From assembly GCA_001769855.1 (NCBI GenBank), contig MEPP01000009.1:1-64000 (forward strand): a DNA stretch of 64,000 nt, in the 5' to 3' direction. Source of the stretch: Bdellovibrionales bacterium GWA2_49_15 (GTDB lineage Bacteria > Bdellovibrionota > Bacteriovoracia > Bacteriovoracales > Bacteriovoracaceae). Position 1 is the stretch's first letter; every line of letters begins with the position of its first letter. The notes under the pieces are model-generated. The model did not search any database. It saw only the letters and a list, made by a program, of their open reading frames with translations, and was not told where the DNA came from. Both the position numbers and the translations under genes were made by a program. Of this stretch, positions 42,894 through 52,073 are shown one piece after another.

Positions 42894-43580
42894 ATGCTTA
42901 ATTTTAATCTCCGTGTGACCAGTGATAGTTTAGAGATTATCACCACACTCAATAAGATGTACCACGATCAATCCCCTGTTCTGGTTTGGCAGAATTTGGG
43001 TGAACGTCGCATTATCAGAAATGCCGTGATCAGCGCCATTGATTTTGCCGCCGGCAAGGTCATCTTGGTTCCCAATGATCCTCATAAAAGTTTTGATTTT
43101 GTCGGACCTCACACGGTTTATATGCGCGGCCAGGAGAAGAGCATTCTTTTTAAACGCGAGAGTGTCAGAATCGACAAGAAACGCATCCTTGTGGATATTC
43201 CCAAGGAAGTGAGAATGTTTGAAAAAAGAATCAGTCACCGAATCAAGCTGGGATTCAACTCACCCTATCTTGGAATCATTGAAATCAAAATCAACTCCTC
43301 GTCCGACCTGAGAAAAGAATTTTCTTTTAACATCTATGATCTGTCGGCCAAAGGTTTAAGCTTCAACTTCAATTTCAAAGATCAGATCTTCTTCGCCGAA
43401 GGAACAGAGATCTATATTTCAAAATTAGGTCAGATCCCTTTCAAGATCCCCATTGAAGGACGGGTGGTCTATCTCAAGAAAATTGAATTTATGAGTTCCG
43501 GCGCACGCATCAGTAAGATGAAGATGGGCGTGGCCTTCAAAAAGGCCATCGCAGAAAAAATTCTCCAGTCCTTCCGCTAG
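42894..43580 (+). CDS. PilZ domain protein (putative c-di-GMP receptor, YcgR-like)
   Basis: The ATG at 42894 with a GAGGA site is chosen over a GTG 21 bp upstream. The protein has 228 residues. The N-terminal half (about 1-110) is beta-rich like the YcgR/FlrB-type cap. The PilZ domain begins with RISHRIK (RxxxR, about residue 118) and has NIYDLSAKGLSF, a match to (D/N)xSxxG. Both c-di-GMP-binding motifs are therefore present. YcgR proteins brake the flagellar motor, and a possible sigma-28 promoter upstream would agree. The stop shares the tetramer CTAG with the convergent SDR gene. Confidence 0.88.
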   Translation: MLNFNLRVTSDSLEIITTLNKMYHDQSPVLVWQNLGERRIIRNAVISAIDFAAGKVILVPNDPHKSFDFVGPHTVYMRGQEKSILFKRESVRIDKKRILVDIPKEVRMFEKRISHRIKLGFNSPYLGIIEIKINSSSDLRKEFSFNIYDLSAKGLSFNFNFKDQIFFAEGTEIYISKLGQIPFKIPIEGRVVYLKKIEFMSSGARISKMKMGVAFKKAIAEKILQSFR

Positions 43581-44374
43581 GTCTTCTTCCCCAGATCAAC
43601 CTTCTTTCCTACCGTCAGCTTGGAGAAGCCCCGCGCCAGCTTAGGCGAAAGCCTTTGCATCGCCATCATGGCCTTGCCATTGGCAGTGGGAAAGATCTCC
43701 CGCTCACCTGCGGCAATGCCTTCAATAATTCGGCGGGCACAGTCCCCCACTTTGGTGGCCAAAAAAAGAAATTCTTTGGGAAAGCCGTTCTGCTCACCCA
43801 CCCGCATAATCTTGGTTTCCACAAACCCCGGCGAAACTAAGAGCAGCTTGACCGGCGATTTATTCAGGTCCAGCTCGGTCTGCAAAGACTCGGTGAAACC
43901 CGTCACGGCAAACTTGCTGGCGACATAGGCGCTGAGTCCCGGCGACGAGATATGGCCGGCGATGGAGCCGATATTGACGATGCTGCCACTGCCGGTCGGC
44001 ACCATGTGCTCCAGCCAAAAACGCACACAGGTGACCAGCGCAAAGAAATTAATTTGCATCGTCTGCTCTAATTCTGCTTCGGTGATCTCAGTCATCCCCT
44101 TGATGTGGGCGATCCCGGCATTGTTGATCCAGATAGAGGGAACTCCCCGCTCCACCCGCAGCTGCTCCAATCTCTCCTTAAGCGCGACCTTGTCCGCCAG
44201 GTCGCACCCCACGCCACGAAACCTGCCGCCACATTCTTTCTCAAGGGAACCAAGACCCGCCTGATCAATATCCAGACCGACAACCGGAAGTCCTTGGGCG
44301 CAAAACTGCAGGGCCAGCTCTCGCCCGATTCCACTGGCCGCTCCGGTCACTCCCACAAACCTTGCTTCGCTCAC
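43577..44374 (-). CDS. Short-chain dehydrogenase/reductase
   Basis: The protein has 265 residues of the classical SDR type: nucleotide motif VTGAASGIGREL (about 9-20) with an Asp after strand 2 (GLDIDQ, suggesting NAD preference), NNAGIAHIKG, catalytic Ser in NIGSIAGHISSPG, and YVASK with Tyr and Lys. The C-terminal extension is basic (GFSKLTVGKKVDLGKK). It lies 1 bp after the FAD-enzyme gene, with which it is surely cotranscribed. The set resembles lipid-modifying clusters. The substrate may be an acyl or polyketide-like chain, which is an inference. Confidence 0.92.
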   Translation of the reverse strand: MSEARFVGVTGAASGIGRELALQFCAQGLPVVGLDIDQAGLGSLEKECGGRFRGVGCDLADKVALKERLEQLRVERGVPSIWINNAGIAHIKGMTEITEAELEQTMQINFFALVTCVRFWLEHMVPTGSGSIVNIGSIAGHISSPGLSAYVASKFAVTGFTESLQTELDLNKSPVKLLLVSPGFVETKIMRVGEQNGFPKEFLFLATKVGDCARRIIEGIAAGEREIFPTANGKAMMAMQRLSPKLARGFSKLTVGKKVDLGKKT

Positions 44375-44375
44375 C

Positions 44376-45704
44376 TCAACCTCTCAGTTTGCCGGCCAGT
44401 TTTAATAAACCTTTCAGCGATGGTTTGAACTTATTGTCTTTTCGTTCGGGGGTTTTGGCCCCCATCAGATTGGCCACTCGCATGGCGGAGTAAACGGCAT
44501 CGTTGTGTAATCCATAGCCAAAATGACTGCCGCAATAATAGGAATTCAAGGTCCCATTTAAGCTGGGCATTCTCTCAATGGCCGCCACCGATTCAAAGCT
44601 AAATTTTGGCGTGCGCAGAACCGTTTGAAATTCGATCAGATCCTGTCTAATGGGAAAGTTGGGATGCTGGGTGCTGATTAAATCACTGTCATCGGGCACC
44701 TGATGCTCAAAGCGGAGCGCGCCACTGACCGAGGTATTAATTTGTCCGTTTTGATCCCGGGTATAGAGATAGGTGTAGGCCTGAATCAGCTCGCGCGCCG
44801 GAAAGCTGGAGTGATCGCGATGGACAATAATTTCGCCTTCCTTATACTTCCAGACGCCCAGAAGCTCGCGCTCGGCGCTCGTCGGGTTTTCGATCAAGGC
44901 CAGCGCCTGATCGGCATTACAGGCAAAGACCACCGAATCAAATTTTTCCACCGCCCCGTCTTCCATCACCAGCATGATCCCCTGAGCGGTCCGGCCCACC
45001 GACTTGATGCGCGAGTTGAGAATAATTTTATCCTGAAAAGTTTTGGCCATGGCCTCCACATACGTTCGCGTCCCGCCCTTGGCCGCCTCCACCGAAAACA
45101 GGCCTTTGGGAGAGACAATATCATTGTGCACTTTGAGCTTTCCCAGAAAAAAGCTAGCAGGCGTCGCCATCACCTCGGCGGCCGACATGGAGGACAGAAG
45201 ACAAAGGGCGCAGATCAAAAAGAGGGTGGCATTTTTATCAAACTGGGGAACAAGCCGAATACACTCCCCCATCGTCAGCCCCGTAAGCAGTCCCTTGTCC
45301 AGCTTCTCATTGGCAACCTTGAGCCCCTTAAAAAATCCGTAAATACTTTTTAAGTGATCCAGCTTGATTAAATCAAATCCCTGGGTGATTCCCCCTTTCA
45401 AAGTGGGAGTCAGGTAGAGCCCTTCCTTGGTGTTGAGATCGTGCATGCTCATAAAAGTATTGGCACAAAAATCGGTTTCCACTCCCAGCTCTTCTAAGAG
45501 CGCAAAAAAATGGCCATAGCCTTCCTTCCCGAAGGCCGCCACCGCGATATCCACCGCCTTCGCCTCGTGGGTATCAATGGAATAGGCATTGCCACCCAGT
45601 CGATTCGACTTTTCAAAAAGTTTGATGCTATGACATCGATTGAGATAGTACGCGCTGGTCAGCCCGGCCATGCCACCGCCGATGATGGCAACTTTCTTTG
45701 ACAT
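44376..45704 (-). CDS. FAD-dependent oxidoreductase of the amine-oxidase-like family (COG2907-like)
   Basis: The protein has 442 residues. It opens with the FAD Rossmann motif VAIIGGGMAGLTSAYYL (about 5-21) and EKSNRLGGNAYSID. It has a second nucleotide-proximal stretch around FDSVVFACNADQALALI, and the end RVANLMGAK closes the FAD site. The length and sequence style fit the NAD/FAD-binding proteins grouped as COG2907, which in other bacteria sit with an SDR, a cyclopropane synthase-like methyltransferase and DUF1365 in fatty-acid-modifying clusters. Here the partners are an SDR and an acetoacetate-decarboxylase-like protein. Reaction unknown. Confidence 0.85.
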   Translation of the reverse strand: MSKKVAIIGGGMAGLTSAYYLNRCHSIKLFEKSNRLGGNAYSIDTHEAKAVDIAVAAFGKEGYGHFFALLEELGVETDFCANTFMSMHDLNTKEGLYLTPTLKGGITQGFDLIKLDHLKSIYGFFKGLKVANEKLDKGLLTGLTMGECIRLVPQFDKNATLFLICALCLLSSMSAAEVMATPASFFLGKLKVHNDIVSPKGLFSVEAAKGGTRTYVEAMAKTFQDKIILNSRIKSVGRTAQGIMLVMEDGAVEKFDSVVFACNADQALALIENPTSAERELLGVWKYKEGEIIVHRDHSSFPARELIQAYTYLYTRDQNGQINTSVSGALRFEHQVPDDSDLISTQHPNFPIRQDLIEFQTVLRTPKFSFESVAAIERMPSLNGTLNSYYCGSHFGYGLHNDAVYSAMRVANLMGAKTPERKDNKFKPSLKGLLKLAGKLRG

Positions 45705-45713
45705 AATCGCTCC

Positions 45714-46481
45714 CTAATTCTTAAGCAGCATTCCCTCGCAATGGGGCACGCTAAACTGATATATCTGCTGGCCAATCCCCAGCTTACCGAGCTGCTCCGC
45801 CACCGCCCCTTTGCCTATGCGCAGGCCGACTCGTGGCCACACAAAGGATTGTCCGGCGGCCGGCAGATTCAACTTAAAGGTGGCATTGCTTCTGTCATTT
45901 TCCGCGATGTAGGTCTCCACGCTCATACGCCGTCGCATCACATTGAGCAGTCCATGGCGAGGTTTAAGTTTCGGACATTCCAGTTCTAAAATAACTTCCA
46001 GTGATTCCTTGTCTCTCAAAGTGCAGATGCGATGGGCGCCGGTCTCGCGAAATGTGATATCGGCCAAAAATTTTGGATAATTTAATAAACCTTTGCCTCC
46101 GGCCACCGACATTTCCGTGGTCACCGGCAGCTGAAAAATAAAGGTGTGAAACTTCGCCTGCAACAGTGAGCGCAGGGTTTCGGCCTTTTGCCTGATTCCT
46201 TTGCCCGGAGCGCGCACCACAATGGAAAGGGCGACCTCATTGTAGGAACCGATATCCGTCTCCTTGTACTCAATGCAGCTCACGGCAAACAGGGCCTTTT
46301 TAAACGGCAGCTTCACCGGCCGGTGATGAGGTGAAACCAAGGCGCAGGCCTTGTCGTAGTCGCATAAAAAAAAGGCCCCGATGACATCGGCATCATGGAT
46401 AAAAAAAGGTGCCTTGAAAATATAATCACCGTAGGGCATTTCGGTTTGCACAACCTTGGAAAAAAACTTGGATGCACTCAC
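45714..46481 (-). CDS. Acetoacetate-decarboxylase-fold protein (putative)
   Basis: The protein has 255 residues. The order of features fits the ADC fold: an early PPxY-like region replaced by MPYGDYIFKAPFF, VSCIEYKETDIGSYNEVALSI in the middle, and GGKGLLNYPKFLADITF, which occupies the place of the E-x-x-G-x-P-K segment with the lysine that forms the Schiff base in true decarboxylases. Many family members are not decarboxylases but cyclases or hydratases, so the reaction is left open. It lies 9 bp before the FAD-enzyme gene. Without homology search the family call is moderate. Confidence 0.7.
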   Translation of the reverse strand: MSASKFFSKVVQTEMPYGDYIFKAPFFIHDADVIGAFFLCDYDKACALVSPHHRPVKLPFKKALFAVSCIEYKETDIGSYNEVALSIVVRAPGKGIRQKAETLRSLLQAKFHTFIFQLPVTTEMSVAGGKGLLNYPKFLADITFRETGAHRICTLRDKESLEVILELECPKLKPRHGLLNVMRRRMSVETYIAENDRSNATFKLNLPAAGQSFVWPRVGLRIGKGAVAEQLGKLGIGQQIYQFSVPHCEGMLLKN

Positions 46482-46551
46482 TTGTATGACTCCATGCGTT
46501 TTCTAAATGAAAATCTTATCTTATGATATTACAAATTCGTAATAAGTGCAC

Positions 46552-47319
46552 TTAGGCGCCGCGAAAAAGATCGTAACGCACGCTCTTTCCCGGAAAAGAG
46601 GCCAGGGGAAGAGGTCCCGCAAAATCTGGCGCTTTACTTGGACGTTTCACCACAATGCGTGTCAAAGGCAGCTTGAGCAAACTTGCCATGACCGACTCCT
46701 GGTCGTAGTCCGCCCCCACCAGCTCTTTGAACACCACCATCTCCTGGCGCGGTAAGCTTCGCCGCCCTTTTCTGCCTTCCGAAAACATGGGATCAAAATA
46801 GAGCGCAGAAATTTTTCCCTCACAGATCCGCGTGGCCCCGGCGCGCACGTCGCCAAACACCAGCTCAAAGTTAGGGGCAACTTCCGGATACTTTTTTACC
46901 AAAGATTGCCAGGCCATTTGCAGCAGCAAAAACATGAGAGGATTGCGCTCGAAGGCCAGAACCTTCAATCCCCAGGTTAAAAAGAGCAGTGAATCTTTCC
47001 CCGTTCCGCAGCTGGCATCCACCACCGTGTCACCCTTCTTCACTGTCCGCCCCAGCGCCTTCTTGAGAGGCCCTGCTGCCGTTTTGCTGACCTGTCTCAT
47101 AAATGAGGCATACTCCTGCGCCAAATCTAAATTCAGCACCGGGCCCCTGGTTCCCGCCAGATAAAAATTCAGGCCATGCTCATGCATTTTTAAAAACTGA
47201 GTGGATTCCGAAGGATTGAAGATTTCTTGCAGCTCGATCCCGACTGATTTGGCCAACTTTTTTGCAAAAGTTACTTCGTGCTCCGCGGAACCGCCCTCAA
47301 CAAAAAAAGGAATCACCAT
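46552..47319 (-). CDS. rsmJ: 16S rRNA (guanine-1516-N2)-methyltransferase RsmJ
   Basis: The protein has 255 residues. RsmJ-specific segments are clear: LNFYLAGTRGPVLNLDL near the N-terminal third, the SAM motif VVDASCGTGKDSLLFLTWG (about 98-116), FERNPLMF, then YFDPMFSEGRKGRR with EMVVFKELVGAD, and the closing VVKRPSKAPDFAG and RYDLFRGA. The family methylates the exocyclic amine of G1516 in 16S rRNA. DPMF is the catalytic loop of this group. It heads the minus-strand run but is separated by 70 bp from the ADC-like gene, so cotranscription with the lipid-type cluster is possible but not certain. Confidence 0.9.
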   Translation of the reverse strand: MVIPFFVEGGSAEHEVTFAKKLAKSVGIELQEIFNPSESTQFLKMHEHGLNFYLAGTRGPVLNLDLAQEYASFMRQVSKTAAGPLKKALGRTVKKGDTVVDASCGTGKDSLLFLTWGLKVLAFERNPLMFLLLQMAWQSLVKKYPEVAPNFELVFGDVRAGATRICEGKISALYFDPMFSEGRKGRRSLPRQEMVVFKELVGADYDQESVMASLLKLPLTRIVVKRPSKAPDFAGPLPLASFPGKSVRYDLFRGA

Positions 47320-47414
47320 TTTTGGGCCATTATAATCATCGATTGAGTAGTCAATTCACGGCATAAAAGATAAAAATATGGGCAAATAAAAACCTCCAAC
47401 ACTTGGATACAGAG

Positions 47415-50400
47415 ATGTCAACTCAGACGCCGGATACTGTACAAATGGATCAGCTTCCCTACAACCCAAAATCACTTGAGAGAGAGTTACGACCCTATTA
47501 TATCGGGGCCAAGGATCAAGAAATAGATCAAATGTTAAAAGATGTGGGTTTTAAATACTTAGACGACCTCTTCGCCCACATTCCGCGGGAAGTGAAATTC
47601 AAAGGCCCTGTGGGTCTTGGACAGGCGTTGCCCTATAATGATCTGCTCAATCACGTCATTTCAGTGGGCAAAAAAAATCGTCTGCCTCTCTCCTTTCTCG
47701 GCGATGGTCTCCCCCACTATAAAATTCCTGATCTGGTGTCTTTTGTTTGCAATATCCGCGGCCTCACCACCGCTTATACACCGTACCAGCCCGAGCGCAG
47801 CCAAGGCACCCTTCACTCGCTGTGGGCCTATACCAATATGATGTGCGCCCTCACGGGGTTTGAGGCGGTCAACGCTTCCCTGTACGATCGCGCTACGGCG
47901 CTCTATGAAGGTCTGTTAAGCGCCACCCGCATCACCGGCCACAATACGGTGGTGGTGAGCGAAGGTGTTTACCCCGAGGATCGGGAAGTGGTTGAGACCA
48001 TGGCCCACGGAACGAAACTCAGAGTCATCTGGGTTCCTCTGCATATTGAAACAGGGGTCACGGATCTGGCCAAACTCAAGCAAACTATTTCTGCTATGCA
48101 GTCCGATCTGGCGGCGGTGGCCTTTCCTCAGGTCAACTGCCTCGGTCTGCTTGAGTCCGTGGATGAGCTGACAGACTTGGCCCACGAAAATAAACTTCTG
48201 GCCTTGAGTATTATCGATCCCATTTTACTTGCCACCGGAGGCCTGCGCGCCCCGGCCGATTTCGGAATGATGAAAGATGAGGCGGGCAAAAAAGTGGGTG
48301 CCGATCTCATCGTCGGTGAGGCCCAGCACCTGGCCCTCGCTCCCAACTTTGGTGGCCCGGGCCTTGGACTCTTCGGGTGTCGCACCAACAGCAGTAATAA
48401 AAACTCCATCCGCTCCACCCCGGGCCGCTATGTGGGCAAAGGCCGGGACAGTCAAGGCAATCCTGCCTATGCCATGGTTCTCTCCACCCGCGAGCAGCAT
48501 ATTCGCCGAGAGAAGGCCACCTCCAATATCTGCTCCAACGAATCATTCATCGCCACCTTGGCCGGGGCCGCCGTCATGGCGCGCGGAGAATCGGGAATGA
48601 CCAAGGCCATCTTGGAAGGCCGCAAGATGGCACTTCGAGCGGTGGAGGAGCTGACCGCCCTGAAAGGCATCGAGCTGGCCTTTCCCCAGAGCGGATTTTT
48701 TAACGAATTTGTTCTGGCGGTTGAAGGACCAAGCCTTACTCAATTGTTAAAAGAGGCGCAGAAAGAGGATCTCCAACCCGGGATTGATGTTTCCACTCGC
48801 ATCCGAACAGCGGGACAAAAGCAGCTGCTCATGCTCTCCTTCACCGATCGCCATTGCCTGGCCGACGTCGCCCGCCTGGTATCGTTCTTTGAAAAACGCA
48901 TCAAGGCCAAAAAGGCCCCACAAAAAATTGAGGCCGAACTCCCTCAAAAATATACCCGCTCCACCCCCGCGAACCTGCCCAGCTTCTCGCAAAAAGTTCT
49001 GCAAGATTTTTATCAAAAGTTGGGTGAGCTCAACGTCAGTCCCGATGACAATATCTATCCTCTCGGTTCCTGCACCATGAAGTATAATCCCTACATCAAC
49101 GATTATCTGGCAGGGCTACCCGAGTTTACCCATGCCCATCCCAAGGCCCCCATTGAGGATATTCAAGGATGCCTGCATGTCTTGTATGAGACTCAGGAGC
49201 AGTTTAAAAAGATCACCGGACTTGCGGGCGTCACCACTCAGCCGGTGGCCGGCGCGCAGGGAGAACTGGTCGGTCTGAAGATGATTCAGGCCTACCACCG
49301 CGATCGAAAAGATAATCGCGACATTATCCTGATTCCAAAGTCGGCCCACGGGACCAATCCCGCCAGCGCCACGATCGCCGGCTTTGAAAATATTATGACC
49401 TTGACCGCCGATAAAACCGGCCAGATCGACATGGCGGTTCTCGAGGAAGTGCTGGCGCAACATGGTCCCCGCGTCGCCGGAATTATGGTGACCAATCCCA
49501 ATACCTCGGGAATTTTTGAAAGTAATTTTCACCGCGTGGCCGGCAAGATTCATGATGTCGGCGGCCTGGTGTACATGGATGGTGCCAATATGAATGCCAT
49601 TGCCGGCGTCATTGACCTGGGCAAGCTGGGCGTGGATGCCGTTCACAATAACCTGCACAAAACCTGGTCGATCTCCCACGGGGGTGGCGGGCCGGGCGAT
49701 GCCATTGTGGCGGTTTCCGAAAAACTTCTGCCCTTTCTGCCAGGCCATCAGGTGATTTTAAAAAGCGGCTTTTATACCTTGGCGAAGGCACCGAAGAGTA
49801 TCGGCAGCATCCATCGTCACTTTGGAAATTTCGCCCATAAGATTCGTTCTTACTCCTACATCAAGGCACTGGGCGATCAGGGCGTGAAAAAAATGTCAGA
49901 GGTGGCGGTGCTGTCCGCCTGCTATCTGCTGCAGAACTTAAAAAAGACCTTTCCCATCCTGCCCGCCAATACGGAAACTGTTCCGCGCATGCATGAGTTT
50001 ATTCTCACCCTGAGTGCGGAAGATTTCGCGCTTCTGGAGAAAAACGGAACTCCACGGGCCTCGGCCATGGCGAAAGTGGGCAAGCTCTTTTTGGATTTCG
50101 GCCTGCATGCCCCCACCGTGGCCTTCCCGGAAGTTTTTGGTCTCATGATTGAGCCCACCGAATCTTTTACCAAAAAAGAGCTGGATCGTTTTGTGGAGAT
50201 TGTCCTCTCAATCGCACGCATCATTCGCGAACATCCGGCGGTCCTGACCACCGTTCCCCACTTTACGCCCATCTCTAAAGTGGACGAAGTGGATGCCAAT
50301 AAAAATTTGGTTTTAAGAGAGGAAAACTTTACTCTGCCGGAAGCCGGTGTGGATAAAATCTCGCCTAAGGCCATGAGAAATCTTCCAGTCGAGGAGATTG

Positions 50401-50444
50401 TGCAAAAGATCGTGGAGGCGCATGCAGAAAGACGGCAGTCCTAG
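47415..50444 (+). CDS. gcvP: Glycine dehydrogenase (decarboxylating), GcvPA-GcvPB fused in one chain
   Basis: From the ATG at 47415 the protein is 1009 residues; a TTG four codons earlier is unnecessary. It is the P-protein of the glycine cleavage system: PLP-dependent glycine decarboxylation, passing the aminomethyl group to lipoyl GcvH. The N-terminal half (about 20-485) is of the separate-subunit GcvPA type (YNPKSL start, DDLFAHIPREVKF). After a Lys/Pro-rich linker the C-terminal half is GcvPB type (NIYPLGSCTMKYNP). The PLP lysine is Lys749 in NLHKTWSISHGGGGPGD. The motif differs from the usual TFSTPHGGGGPG. gcvT and gcvH are not in the window. Confidence 0.95.
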   Translation: MSTQTPDTVQMDQLPYNPKSLERELRPYYIGAKDQEIDQMLKDVGFKYLDDLFAHIPREVKFKGPVGLGQALPYNDLLNHVISVGKKNRLPLSFLGDGLPHYKIPDLVSFVCNIRGLTTAYTPYQPERSQGTLHSLWAYTNMMCALTGFEAVNASLYDRATALYEGLLSATRITGHNTVVVSEGVYPEDREVVETMAHGTKLRVIWVPLHIETGVTDLAKLKQTISAMQSDLAAVAFPQVNCLGLLESVDELTDLAHENKLLALSIIDPILLATGGLRAPADFGMMKDEAGKKVGADLIVGEAQHLALAPNFGGPGLGLFGCRTNSSNKNSIRSTPGRYVGKGRDSQGNPAYAMVLSTREQHIRREKATSNICSNESFIATLAGAAVMARGESGMTKAILEGRKMALRAVEELTALKGIELAFPQSGFFNEFVLAVEGPSLTQLLKEAQKEDLQPGIDVSTRIRTAGQKQLLMLSFTDRHCLADVARLVSFFEKRIKAKKAPQKIEAELPQKYTRSTPANLPSFSQKVLQDFYQKLGELNVSPDDNIYPLGSCTMKYNPYINDYLAGLPEFTHAHPKAPIEDIQGCLHVLYETQEQFKKITGLAGVTTQPVAGAQGELVGLKMIQAYHRDRKDNRDIILIPKSAHGTNPASATIAGFENIMTLTADKTGQIDMAVLEEVLAQHGPRVAGIMVTNPNTSGIFESNFHRVAGKIHDVGGLVYMDGANMNAIAGVIDLGKLGVDAVHNNLHKTWSISHGGGGPGDAIVAVSEKLLPFLPGHQVILKSGFYTLAKAPKSIGSIHRHFGNFAHKIRSYSYIKALGDQGVKKMSEVAVLSACYLLQNLKKTFPILPANTETVPRMHEFILTLSAEDFALLEKNGTPRASAMAKVGKLFLDFGLHAPTVAFPEVFGLMIEPTESFTKKELDRFVEIVLSIARIIREHPAVLTTVPHFTPISKVDEVDANKNLVLREENFTLPEAGVDKISPKAMRNLPVEEIVQKIVEAHAERRQS

Positions 50445-50460
50445 GGAGTTGGGGAATCGC

Positions 50461-52059
50461 TTAGTGTCCTGAAATAAACATGGCATCGCTCCCCTCATCA
50501 AGAGACTTTTCGTGAGCGCCGGATGGGCCAGCAGACGGCCGGGTAAGGTAGTCTTCGCGAATAGTCCCCAGACGTTTTACCTTCGACTCAAGGGCATCCC
50601 ACACGGATAGCTCGGTTCGTGTCACGGTATGAATAAAATCGATGAGCACACCGATGATCCCTAACCCTCCCTTGATGACACCTTCGGGAAAGGCCACGGA
50701 ATATTTTTTGAACAGCTTGATCGGCTCACCACCAATGGTGATATCTTTGATTTTCTTTTTGCCTTTTTTATTCAACTCAACCCTGAATTTCACACCGGAC
50801 AAAATCACCGCCTCACCGCCGGAGAGGTAGTACTCCATGAGCATTTTGGCCACCAGCCCGTACATCTCCACATGATACATGCGCCAGCCCCAGCGATCGT
50901 CCAAGGACAAAAATCGTGGATAGGTGGTCATGATCTGCTCGCGGGTAATGGGGCCTTTGGGAATATCGATGCCCGTCAGGTTAGGTGAATGCACCCCGAT
51001 CTGGGCGTGAATGGATTCCTTGAAAGCTTCGGCAATAATTCGATTCCACACCGTCATCGTGCCAGAGGAGTTGATCAAATCTATCTCACTTAACCCCACC
51101 ACGGTGTTGAGGTAACTTTCCCCGTAGATGTTATTAACCTGAGTGCGGGCCTCTCGGATGAGCTGTTGCATGATGGGGTCCTCATCAATGCTGCTCGTGA
51201 CAGGGATCACCTGTCGCTCAAGCACCTTCACGCTGCCATCTTCGGCAATGTCGATCAAAAGCTTGCCCAGGTATTTGGCATGCTCACCGGCCTGCACGAT
51301 GGCGACCTCACGGCCTTTTTTATTGCGCTGAAAATAGGGCCGGTCTATCAAAGTATGAGAATGGCCACCAACCACCAAATCAATTTCCGAGGTTTGACTT
51401 GCCAGCTCCATGTCCTTGCTGAATCCAAGATGAGTCAACGCGATAATGGTTTTGGCACCTGCCGCCTTGAGCTTTTTGCCCCATTTATTGGCGGTCTTGA
51501 TGGGATCGGCAATGTGTCCTCTATCAAAGGCCCACTTGAAATTAGGCTCGTCAGTGGTCAGGCCGAGAATGGCAATTTTGTGGCCATCGATTTCCATCAT
51601 GCGGTGGGATTTAAGTTTTTTCAGACCTGAGAAGCGATTGCGGTCGACCTCGATATTGGCGGCAACCAGATAAAAAGAAAAATCCACATCCGATAGGAGA
51701 TGGCTGAGATCGGCGGTGCCCATGAGCCAGTCGTGATTTCCCAGCGCTACGGCATCGTAATTCATATTATCCATCATATTGAAGACACTCTTCACCCGAT
51801 CGGCCATGTAGAAAAGTGAGCCTTCCAGAAAATCTCCCCCGTCGAGGGTGATGGTTGAAATGCCGAGGGCATTGGCCTTGGCGCGCTCCTCTTCGATCAA
51901 GGTTTTAAGCCGCGCGTAGCCGCCTTGGGAGGCATCGTAAACGCTATTTTCCACAAAGCCGTGGAGATCATTGGTGTGCAAAATTAAAATGGGTTTGCCG
52001 TATCCCGAGGCACTGGTCAAGGCCAGAAAAAGAGTCAGAATAAAAAGACGAATCGCCAT
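50461..52059 (-). CDS. Secreted 5'-nucleotidase/metallophosphoesterase, copy 2
   Basis: The protein has 532 residues. A signal peptide (about 1-21) is followed by the calcineurin-like phosphoesterase core: HTNDLHG (metal Asp/His), TLDGGDFLEG, ALGNHDWL, LTHLGF and VVGGHSHT, all five metal-binding blocks intact. The C-terminal 5'-nucleotidase substrate domain includes NSSGTMTVWN and PRFLSLDDRWGW. The export signal places it in the periplasm or outside. The family hydrolyses nucleotides (UshA/SoxB-like) or other phosphoesters. Its paralogue lies 14 bp upstream in the same direction and reads nearly in register, so this is a tandem duplication. A GAGGAG site supports the start. Confidence 0.93.
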   Translation of the reverse strand: MAIRLFILTLFLALTSASGYGKPILILHTNDLHGFVENSVYDASQGGYARLKTLIEEERAKANALGISTITLDGGDFLEGSLFYMADRVKSVFNMMDNMNYDAVALGNHDWLMGTADLSHLLSDVDFSFYLVAANIEVDRNRFSGLKKLKSHRMMEIDGHKIAILGLTTDEPNFKWAFDRGHIADPIKTANKWGKKLKAAGAKTIIALTHLGFSKDMELASQTSEIDLVVGGHSHTLIDRPYFQRNKKGREVAIVQAGEHAKYLGKLLIDIAEDGSVKVLERQVIPVTSSIDEDPIMQQLIREARTQVNNIYGESYLNTVVGLSEIDLINSSGTMTVWNRIIAEAFKESIHAQIGVHSPNLTGIDIPKGPITREQIMTTYPRFLSLDDRWGWRMYHVEMYGLVAKMLMEYYLSGGEAVILSGVKFRVELNKKGKKKIKDITIGGEPIKLFKKYSVAFPEGVIKGGLGIIGVLIDFIHTVTRTELSVWDALESKVKRLGTIREDYLTRPSAGPSGAHEKSLDEGSDAMFISGH

Positions 52060-52073
52060 GAGAGCTCCTCAAA

